Part shown: positions 36,030 to 46,370 of the stretch, piece after piece
How positions within the stretch are numbered: the first letter of the stretch is position 1
How the letters are laid out: each line of letters starts with the position of its first letter
Position numbers and translations under genes: made by a program
Source: Chimonanthus salicifolius
Lineage: Eukaryota; Streptophyta; Magnoliopsida; Laurales; Calycanthaceae
Length of the DNA stretch: 64,000 nucleotides
Assembly: GCA_013350335.1 (NCBI GenBank)
Contig: CM023535.1
Coordinates: 21,917,746-21,981,745, forward strand
Direction: 5' to 3'
Notes under the pieces: model-generated
Databases searched by the model: none
What the model saw: the letters and a program-made list of their open reading frames with translations, nothing else
What the model was told of the DNA's origin: nothing

Positions 36030-37690
36030 CCTCAGATGATACATCGACTTGGTCGATGTGTCAGCAAAGCTGAATATTTCCAGACGATGCATTGACTGGA
36101 TAGATGTGTCGGGGAAAAACTAATATTCAAATCCGAGGTATAAGTTATTAGAAGGATACATCGACGTGGTCGATCTATCGAGAAAAAGATAATCAAATGG
36201 ATCAACACATCGACAAAGTCGATGTGTCGAGTAGCCACGTCTTCAGCCGACGCTCTGTCTACCACCGCCAAACTCTTCATTTTTCTATGCATGGGCATTC
36301 ACAATGCCTTTTCCATTTTCCAATCACTCAATTAAGAGTCTAGGGCAATCAAAAGATGAAGATAAAAAGAAGAGAAAATGAAGGGAAAGAGAAGAAAAGA
36401 AAGAAAGAAATGGAGAGGAAAAACGGTGAAAAGGAAAGAAGAACCAGAGTGCCTAACCACCTCTCTTACTCATCCAAGTGCACCCTATCACTCACATCTT
36501 AGCTCTCAATTCGACCAAGAAACTCTTCACCTCCTCATGGGCTTCTTCTGTTCCGAGAAAGGAAGGAGACACCAAGCAAGGGGAAAAAGAGAGCTAACAA
36601 TGAGGGTGGAGAGCCAGGAGACAAGGGATATCGGATTACATCCATTCGAGCACACTAGAGATCAGTCGAGGTAGGGGAATTTCTTATTAGTTTTGAGTAA
36701 ATCAATAACACTAGGTTGTTTAGAAAATATGTGTGCGTATTTTTGGAAGGAAAAAATCCTAGAATGATGAACACGTGAGTAAAGGGAAGCCATGGATGAT
36801 GGGTCCATGACTTTTGACTCAACCTAGTCGACATATCGACTTTGTCGATGAATCGTCTGGGATGAGTATTCAGCAAATGGATTGAAAGAAAGTAAACCCA
36901 TGACGAAACATCGACAAAGTCTATGTTTCTGCCTGGGTATGATAGAATTGGAAATCGGAATGAACGAATAACCAATTAATCCCAGAGAAACCCATCAACT
37001 AAGTCGATATGTTGGTCTGGGCATGACTGAATTACAAAAGAGTTATGAAGATGATGAAATTACGCCGAGAAGATATATCGACAAGATCGATATATCGACA
37101 AGATCGATATATCGACTTGGGTATGATAAAATAAAATAGAAATTAGTTCCAGTATGATGTATCGTCCAGATCGATATGCCGACCTGGAAATGAAATAATC
37201 GGTCTAAGTGTACTGAAATAATATATCAACAAAGATTGGTTCACGATGATACATCGACAGAACTGATGTATCGGCTTGTGAACAAATATGGAACATAAGT
37301 TCAAATCAACCAAAACCCAGAGGACACATGTATCGATTTGATCGACATGTATGGTTCGAAAACAGTGGACGATGCATCGAGTATGTCGATTTATCGGCAA
37401 AAGCATATATAGATGTATCGAGTGGATCGATACATATAATCGGGAAACAAATGATGACTTAAGAAATTGAAACATCAAATCAAAAGGATATGTCGACAGA
37501 CTCGACGTATCGAATGCATGAACCATTGGATATATCGACTAAGTCGATATATGGGACCCGAAGAGGGACTGGAAAAATATGAAATGAAACAAATAGAGTC
37601 TAGTCGACATATAGAGATGATCGATGTGTCGACTGTGTCTAGTGGGGATGTATTGACAGTGTCGATATGTCGGACTGAAACAGAGACGAT
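36030..37690. repeat. Array of about 18 TCGA-centred palindromes in S4
   Basis: A degenerate dyad with consensus like ATCGAC-N4-GTCGAT, often extended to ACATCGACNNNGTCGATGTG, recurs near 36040, 36090, 36156, 36205, 36830, 36907, 36993, 37074-37110 (double), 37160, 37252, 37327, 37373, 37413, 37492, 37532, 37605 and 37655. Spacing within clusters is mostly 40-90 bp, and the sequence between dyads is not repeated. Confidence 0.85.
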
Positions 37691-39066
37691 TTAACAATGT
37701 TAATATATCTATTGTTAAAGTCAAATATAAATACAATTTTTTAGGTCTTGGAAATCATATTGGAGACCTTTATGTCTAGTTTAGACCTACACCAATTAGA
37801 CAAGGATTTTATGTGTTAATAATCTATAAATTATGATTTGAACACGTACATGGACAAAATAATTCTAAAGCCGTTCGAACAAATACGTGAATATCATTGG
37901 TTGATCACTTTCAACCAGGTAGGAGATCCTACTTTATTGAAGCACAGTGAAGTGAATAATTTTGTTATATGTTATGTCTTTTAAAAGCATAAAATGGATT
38001 TATGAGATTATGATTTTATAATGTACATAGAAATGATTTTGATGAGAAATTATGGGATGTATGATTTTGTCATCATGTTTGCACACATTACCTCATGCAT
38101 GATTGCATGGGAGGTTGATGGTACTAAGCCAAGAAGGAAATGTCCGGACCTCGCTTGGACTCATGTAAAATGTTATAAAAATATTAGACTTTGGCCCCGT
38201 CCCTTGATATGAATAGTACGCCATAATTGGGCAAAGAGCTAGTGGGAAGGTCCCGAAACCCTACGCAGAGGGAGGAGACCACACTTCACCGATAATCTCA
38301 GCTAATTTGTGAATGGGCAACATGACCCTGGTGGTTGCCGCCTCAAACGCTGTGAACATAAATGGCCAATATTGAGAATCATTATTTGAAATGATAGTTA
38401 TGACCTGATGCAAGGGGGTGGGCATATCATTGATACATGGCACCCATGGCATATCATTTTTGTGATTTATGAGTTATAAGACTTTGGTACATCTTCTATC
38501 TTATATTTTAGAAATATGTGTTGATCATACTTTGAGATTTTCTTCATTATTATCTTTATTATATGATATTATGAGATTCACACCTTGTGCATTTTTGTGA
38601 TCGGAATTTGCTACTGGGCAAGTTGACTAAGCCGTTACATTTTTCCCTAAATGTTAACACAGATCAGATTAAAAGAGAAGAAGTTGGACCTAGTGGTAGC
38701 CATGCTTGACGAAGAAATGGATCCAGAGATGCTTGAAGATCTCATAGTTCTTATTTTGATATTTTGATAGAACTATGTAATTTCATAGGATCCAGTGATG
38801 TAATAATTTAGATAACTTTTATGTTGGATTTGGTTTGATATTTGACTTATATGGTTAATTTATTTCCATCTTTGATATTGAAAAATTGGTATTATAATTC
38901 CGCAAGTATTTATTTCCGCACATTTATTTCACAAGTGTTATGCTAGCACAAGCATAAATATTTAGTGGGTTGACCCATGTGTGTACTAACATTGGGGCCA
39001 GTCGAGGTTGGGTCTTCGGATTTGAACTCGGCTCGCGTCGTGACATATCCGTCTCTTTTTCGTTTT

Positions 39067-39099
<33 letters not shown>

Positions 39100-40368
39100 T
39101 ATACTCTGATTTGGTCAATGGAAAAAGGGTGGGTCGTTACACGACACCTTCTTAAGCTTCCGTTCTTCATAGTGAGAACAAACACCACTCTTACATCGAA
39201 GCGATATCAGGTCTCATTTTTTGGTCCCATTTGGTCTTTTCCATTTGTAAAATTCAATGGTTCCTATTTTTCATCCTAAAGTCCAATAGATTAACATAAC
39301 CAAGTCTAAAGTCTTACAAGACTTCACAATATATGTAAAGTTGAGTCCCTTCACCTTCCCCAGTTTTCAAATATAACCAAGATCTGTAAAACATAATAAT
39401 TCCATAATTTTTTATTTCAAACTGAAATACTCTTAAAAATACTTAAAATAAATTTGTAATACCCAGCCCAATTTAGAGGTTAATTTAAATTAATTACGAT
39501 TAATTAAATAATTTTTAGTTTTTGATTGTGATTTTTGTTCCTTCAATCGTGAAGATTACGGAATGAGGTTTCCAACGAGTCCGAGTTTGATCTGATCCGA
39601 GTCCGATAACTCTTTTAATTAAGTCTCAAAGGTAAAGGGTAAGTTACGAATATAATAATATTATTTTAAGCTTAAACCTTAGCTACTATGGAAACTCAAT
39701 CATTGGACCTAGGTAGAATTCTAAATTTTAGAGCTATAAGTATTTTTAAATTTTGGATCTAAGGACCTGCCAATCTCGTCATACTTTTAAATATTTTTAT
39801 TACCTAAATTTTCCTAGGTGGCAAAGTCTCAATTTTATAGGAGAGACAAAATCTTAAAAATATACGGAGAGAATCAATACTCGATCTGTATCATAATGGC
39901 CCTTCTTGTACTTTTAAATTTCCAAAAATGTCAAGTTTTGAAATATACTTTACACCGAGAAATCTGGGCCATCGTTTTAACTAAAAATCTTCTTTCACTT
40001 GGAAAATGTGGCTTTTGACTTCTAAACACTTCTGACCTTTAGAATGTTTTTATCAGGCTAATTTACTCTGCCTAAATGTAAAGATAGATCTTTCCAAAAA
40101 TTAAGAAATTTTGCCTAAACAGTGATTTTTGGCTAAAATACTGAGTTTTTGACATCGATTTTTCTCTTAATTTTAATATCATCCTTAATTTAATATACCC
40201 GACCTAATGAACTGATCAGATTAGTCTAGTGGGACCTAAAAATACTCAAATGTGTGAAAAAGACATGGAAGTAATTATTAAAAAGGTTATAGTAACAAAA
40301 TAATAATATAATCAATGTATGTTGTTTCAACGAAATTTCAATTTCTTGGGCTCCAAGTCTCAATCGGC

Positions 40369-40376
40369 TATAAAAG
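40369..40376 (+). promoter_or_regulatory. TATA box of solo LTR S7
   Basis: TATAAAAG lies about 0.9 kb into the LTR, followed by a purine-rich then pyrimidine-rich leader. This position is comparable with the TATA boxes of S1 and S3. Confidence 0.55.
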
Positions 40377-41944
40377 GGAAAAGAATGAGAGGAGAAAGGA
40401 AAGAAAAAAAAATGAAGACCCCATAGTCTTCCTCTCTGGTCGCTCTCTTTCCTTTTCTTCTGTTCTTTTTCGCTTTGTTTTCGTTCAACTGTCCACACGC
40501 AGTAAGTAGTAGCAACCGAACCCTTTCAGGTTTTCTTGCTTAAGCCTCGGGTTTTTTCAAAACTTAGCCATTTCTTAGCCGATGCTCGCGTATAAGGTAT
40601 CAAAACGATCATTTTTTTCATTTATATTAATTATAGAACAAGTTAGGAGTAGAAAGGGGTAGTTATGGGATTTAAAATTGAGTTTTTTAAAATGGATGGC
40701 AAAATAGGCTTTCTCTTAAATTTTAAATGATACCTTTAAATCAGTTTTATTTTATGTTAAAATTAAGTTTTTCGACCCTAAGTAAAATCAGAGAAAATAT
40801 TAACCCCACGTGACTATTGTGTGTTTTCCTTCCCGCCTTGTATGTTTAAATTTTAGTACTGTAGCCTCTAGGCCACACTATCATCCGTAGTGACGTCATT
40901 CGCTCGATGATACCATTTGAGGTGGCGATTAGTTGCTCGATGATACCATCTGAGGAGGTGCTTAGTCACCGATGGTCTTGAAGTAAGGCATTGAGTAATT
41001 TATTTACATTTCTCGTACTGTTCCCACTGGACCGGAATCCCCCATCAGCAGAGCAGTGGAAACGCCGCTCGATGGTAAAAAGGGTTGGGCAGTGGGTATT
41101 TTATTTACTTTACTGTCTCTATACCCCTAGGCACCGTCTCAATACGTTTCCTTAACTGGAAAAAATACGAGACGGGGCACTAAGTACTTTACATTTTTAT
41201 TTTATTGTACTATTTTGGATGGCTGACAGCTAACCCTCTAGCCTTATTTAAAGAAGTAGTGAAAGTCAGGTGACTCATTACACTTATCACGTTTTTGTTG
41301 GAAATGTAACGCCCCGCCCTTTTCACTCTAAATCAGAGTCTTTTTTTTTTTAAAAAAAATAAACAAAAGAAGAGTGATAGAGAGCGGGACGTCACGATGC
41401 GAGCTAAGTCCTAGCTTCCAAAGCCCAAACCTTAACTGGCCAACCCTATGTGTGCATGGACTAAGTCCATGAAAACGGTTCACACATAGTGATTTACAAA
41501 CTTTGTAGAAAATAATATAAACTGATTGCGGATTATAATAGATTCTAACACTAGTCCATTTTAGATAGCAAAGTATTTAGTTCCTTTTCCAAAATAACTT
41601 AATTTAAATAACCATCTGAAACCATTCACAAACCATAACAAATATCTAATTATTACATGTCCTTGAGTAACTTATCAAAATATCCATAAATAAATCCATT
41701 CAAATATCCAAGCTCCTATGCTTGGCTTCTTTCGTGATCCTCGACCTTTTCCTTTCCTGTATCATTCACTAGGGTAGAAGTAGGGCGCTAGATCAATGCA
41801 CCCAGTAGGTGTTCCGATTAGGGCTACCACAAGGTTAATATAAAACATGCATATAACATAATAATATATGATCATCAAAAACTTACAAAAACAATGCTAT
41901 ATATGTATGCAAATGTAATGAGTCCCACCCATCACAAGTATACA

Positions 41945-42095
41945 TAGCCTCTTGATGGGATTCTCATCATCAAGGTACCACCACATAGGTTGTTCGGACG
42001 CCCCGACGGAGTGTGGACCCTCCGGTTTCCTCTTGATGGGATTCTCATCATTAAGGTACCACCACATAGGTTTTTCGGACGCCCCGACGGAGTGT
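41945..42095. repeat. Two-copy tandem repeat, about 79-bp period, in S8
   Basis: CCTCTTGATGGGATTCTCAT, then CAAGGTACCACCACATAGG or TAAGGTACC..., then TTCGGACGCCCCGACGGAGT occur twice with very few differences. The array is 0.64-0.79 kb from the LTR 3' end. Confidence 0.9.
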
Positions 42096-42431
42096 GTCTG
42101 GTTACATAACCATCACCCCATGCCATGCATGAGATGTCAATGAATATATGCCATTTGTAATAAAATCTTAGCATTCAAATCCTCTTTGAAACATAATAAT
42201 TTAACACATATCTCATCAAAATCAAGATTACAACAGCAAGTATAAACCATGGTTACAAAGAGGCAGGAAACCTACACAAAGGTCACTTAAAATGTCCGCT
42301 CTTCTTAAACTGTCATCCGTTCTCGATTGCACACCGTTCAAGAAGTCTCGTTACCTCGTTACATGTCAATAAGTCAAACACATATCTCATTTAGTTTCTA
42401 ATTAAGTCTAAGACCAATCACACCACCTTGT

Positions 42432-43466
42432 GGGGTTCGGCCATACACCATGGCCGAACCTCACCCACTTGGATTTGATCTCTCTTTTATTCAACCAAGC
42501 CCATCCATGTAATTCATTTAAAAATCAGTCCATAAAATATATAAACAAACCATTCCTCATGGGGTTTGGCCATTTACCATGGCCGAACCCATGATCTTGC
42601 ATTTTTACCCCTATTTACATTTTATGCCATTGCTCATTCTATGGCTATCCATTCCATTCAAAAACATGCCTAGGTTAATCAATAACCCACCAAATACCCC
42701 TTAGTGGGGTTCGGCCATACAACATGGCCGAACCTCACCATCTTGGGTTTGGTCCCTCTTTCATGTCCTTTGTTCTTTTAACTTAGATATAAAACCATAA
42801 CCTCTTGATTCCTTAATCTCATTACTTATGCACCAATTGTTTAACATAACTAATAATCTAAGTCCACTAAACATTACTCCATTTTAACCCTTTCAAAGTC
42901 CTTGGCAACCCTCCATGGTGTTCGGCCATACACTATGGCTGAACCCATGGTTCATGGTTCTTTCACCACATAACATTTTAATATCATGTAACATGATTAA
43001 TATTCCTCCCTTAAAAAGTCATTTTACAAATCTTTAACATGCATCCACTAATTACATCTTTTGAAATCCTTCAAACTTATTAAAACAGTCCACATAATTT
43101 AATCTCCAAGAAAACCCTCAATCCATAAATGTTATTTGGTGGGGTTCGGCCATACACCATGGCCGAACCTCACCTCTTCTTTTGGTCCAACCATCCAATA
43201 AAAATCTTTCTAAAATACCAACCATCTTCCATCAATTAAACATAAAACATACTATCCATCATTTAAATCTTTTTAAAACTTTTAACAAAACCAAACACCT
43301 ACACTTATGATTTATTTTCTTCAAATCCAACAAAATTAAACCAATGTCTTTTCATGGGATTCGGCCATACAAAGTGGCCGAACCCTATGATCCATTTCTT
43401 CCCTTTTTAAACATCATTAAGCATGATTTAAACCCTTGATAGGTTCGGCCATACAATGGCCGGATC
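42432..43466. repeat. Seven-copy hairpin array (GGTTCGGCC family) in S8
   Basis: Hairpins of the type GGTTCGGCCATACA / CCATGGCCGAACC lie at about 42433, 42562, 42706, 42918, 43141, 43355 and 43440. Arms and loop are conserved; the 85-215 bp between them are unrelated AT-rich sequence. Changes in one arm are only partly matched in the other. Confidence 0.88.
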
Positions 43467-43935
43467 ATGTTTCCTTAACCATTTTATTTAACAAAGGTTT
43501 ATGGAGCACTTACCAATTCCGCGACTCCTCCGATTCTTTCACTCCTTCTTGATCCTCTCCTTCCTTAGTCCTTCCTTCCTTCCTTCTTGATCTTTAACCG
43601 AGCCTAACCTTGCTAGAAACCCCTTGGAGTGGTTCAGCCAAATGAGGTTTTGATTGAGAGGAAAGATAGAATTTCGGCCTTAGGTGTGAATGATAAAACC
43701 TTGAGATGCAAACTCCTTTGTTCTAAGTCCACTTTGTCTTTGAGGAGTGATCAGCCAAGAAGTGTTTTGAGGAGAAGCAACCAGCCAAGGTTCTTGTCTA
43801 GAGAGGTGGGACGGCCAAGGGAGAGGGAGTGAGGGAGAGAATGAATGGAAAACAAGTATGAGGGTTAACCAAATGTGGTGTCCCTTGATGGCACCCCTTT
43901 GTAACTCCCCTCCCCATTCATCTCCTTCACTTATT

Positions 43936-44883
43936 CCATTTGGGGGTTTCATCCTTGAGATGAAACCCTCCCAACGGTTTTGGCTATTGGGCTGCCTTGG
44001 TGCAACCTTCTCCATTACTTCTCCATGTGGGGGTTTCATCTTTGAGATGAAACTCCCATGCCAACGTGTAGCCTAAGTGTATTCTCCCTCAATATGTGAA
44101 CCCATCTTATAACTCTATTCCTTAATGCCTCCCTTGGGGTTTCATCCTAAGATAAAAACTCCCAAGGCTCCAACGGCTAAACCTTAGTTTGAAATGTGTA
44201 ACCGCCACCCCTCATTATTTGTCCATATGGGGGTTGCATTCATGGGATGAAACTCCCACAAACCAACGGTTTTGTCTTGCTTCCATGAAACTCCTCCTTT
44301 GGTTCTCCATTTGGAGTTTCATGCATGAAATAAAACTTCCATGCAATCCAACGTGTATAATGGTTTGAATTGTGTAATAACCACAAAACAGTCCACCTCC
44401 CATTAGTGATACAATTTGGAGTTTCATTCTATGAAATGAAACTCCCAACTTTCCAACATGTGCTAAGGTTAAGCCTTGTGTAACCTCCAAAACCCTTTCA
44501 TCTCCCCATTAATGATTCATTTGGAGTTTCATGCATGAGATAAATCTCTCATGCAACCAACGTGTACCCTTTGAATTTGAATTTATGTAACCACCAAAAC
44601 CTTTCCATCCAACTCACCTTTAGTTCTTATTTAAATTTGAATTTGAAATAAGAAACTCCTCCACTCTTCATTTAAAGCTTCATGTGGGGGTTTCATTGAA
44701 ACTTCCCCCACCCTTTCTCTCCAACGTGTAAATGGTGTTTGAGTTTGAAACCATCAGCCCTTCAGCTTCACTCTCCATTCTTTTGAATTTGAAACAACTC
44801 CCCAACTTTTGTGTAACTCCATAAACGTCCAACTCCATTCATTATCTATTTTTTGGAGTTTCATGCATGGGATAAAATTCCCC
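43936..44883. repeat. Nine-copy hairpin array (GGAGTTTCAT family) in S8
   Basis: Hairpins of the type GGAGTTTCATGCATGA / GATGAAACTCCC lie at about 43942, 44031, 44134, 44229, 44314, 44418, 44523, 44684 and 44855, spaced 85-170 bp. Most are followed by CCAACGTGT or CCAACGG, so the unit is the hairpin plus a short conserved 3' flank. Confidence 0.85.
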
Positions 44884-46229
44884 ATGCATCCAATGTGTTC
44901 CATTGCTTGCATTTTGAAACAACCAACAACTTTCATCCACACTTTATTCACTTAACATTTATTTAACTCCCTTAACTGAACTCATTCATTTAACTCAACT
45001 TAACCATTTAATTCCACTCAACCATTTAATTCAACTCCATCATTAAACTAAACTCATCCATTTAATTCACTTGAATCAATTCAAACACTTGTTTGCATTC
45101 CTATTTAATTCAGCCTTAACCAAATTAGGCTTGAGCTCACTTAATGGTCAACCAAGTCAACCACGACCTATTGGGTCCCAATTGGGCCTTTTGACCCAAA
45201 TAACCACTTGACCCAATTAAATGCATCTTACCCATTTACTTTAAATTGATCCTTATAACATGTACATTGGGTCTTAATTGAACAATGGACCCCACAATTT
45301 ACCCATCTAAGGTCATATCCTTTTAATTCACCATTTCAGTGGCAATTTTCGTAAATATTAATAAATTGAAAATCTGGAGTATTACAGGAAAATGTATGGG
45401 ATTGGATAGTTAATTCGTGAATGTCCTGAAATTTATATTATTATTTTATTCTTATAGATTTCTATGATAATCACTGCGGGTAAACGTGAGGAGACTCGAA
45501 CCGAATTGGTATTGTATTGTATGGTATTTAAACCCACTAACACCAGAACGAAATGGGATCTATGGTCATTTAAAGATGGAAGCGAGACCTTGTTTACTTA
45601 TAAGGGATGAGAAATATGTTCTAATTTTTAGAACGTATGCGAAAAATGGTGTCGGGGAGCCGATAACTTATAGTCTCTAACGCAGTATGGACCCATGGAG
45701 TGTCTGGGAATTGTTGGGTCAGGAACTGGATGAAGGCACATGTATAAGTAATTCAATTGACTGATTGTATGGTTATTGATTATTATTTCTGAATTTATTC
45801 ATTTTGGGTAATTTGGATGGTGAGTCTCGAACTCATCAAATTTCTCTCAGGGTAAGTCCCTATGTAAGAAGGGCAATAAGAATCATGCATTGTCATGCAT
45901 ATTGTTAAACTTAGTGGGTTAAATGTAAATTGAAGTTGAAATCTGTGGAAATTATTTTAGACTGTTTGGGGTATACAGTATGTGGGTTTGGTAAAATAAC
46001 CATCATAAGTTAGTATGACTGTAAGCTTTAGTGGGTATGATCAAGTTGGAATGTTTGTGAGCACTTTCAAGTTGCTGTATTATTTCCAGCGGGTGGATTT
46101 AATACTACCAAAGCTTAGTGGCGATCTTCAGTGAGGTTCAGCTTAGGACCTCAATACGTGCGATATAGCTTGGTGGGAAATCCCCGTATGAACAATGAGA
46201 TGTATCTTAGTGAGTTATGGTTGGTTAAT

Positions 46230-46370
46230 GGGATATGACTAGGTGGATGATTACCCAAGTGGATAAATGGGATATGACTAGGTGAATGATTACCCTAGTA
46301 GAAAATTGAGATTTGACTTGGTGAATGATTATCCACAGTTGATTAACAATGTATGACTTGGTGAATTATT
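46230..46370. repeat. Four-copy tandem repeat in S7, about 41-bp period
   Basis: Four units share GATATGACTAGGTGAATGAT or close variants, then TACCC or TATCC. The array is about 0.55-0.7 kb from the LTR 3' end. Confidence 0.82.

Larger units (their letters stand above)
33069..39141 (+). mobile_element. Solo LTR 'S4' (own length about 3.2 kb), inserted in S6 and split by S5
   Basis: It starts TGTAAGGACCCGGAATTTT, is broken by S5 only 19 bp from its end, resumes at 35928 and ends GGGTGGGTCGTTACA at 39141. The perfect duplication CGACA flanks it at 33064-33068 and 39142-39146. Its own sequence holds the palindrome array at 36030-37690 and an A(n)-(AT)n tract near 39067-39102. Confidence 0.87.
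41305..45386 (-). mobile_element. Solo LTR 'S8' (4.1 kb), innermost element in S7
   Basis: It starts TGTAACGCCCCGCCC and ends CTGGAGTATTACA. The perfect duplication GGAAA flanks it at 41300-41304 and 45387-45391. It is the longest LTR of the set because it has two different hairpin arrays (42432-43466 and 43936-44883) that the others lack. Confidence 0.88.

Noticed and set aside
36655..37694. Frames with repeated peptides such as HIDFVDVS in the S4 array
   Set aside because: The peptide repetition follows from the DNA palindromes and appears on both strands and in several frames. No single long frame covers the array.
36030..44883. CRISPR-like arrays of palindromic repeats with unique spacers
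   Set aside because: The superficial layout is similar, but this is plant nuclear DNA. The repeats are degenerate, the spacing is irregular (40-215 bp) and they lie inside LTRs.
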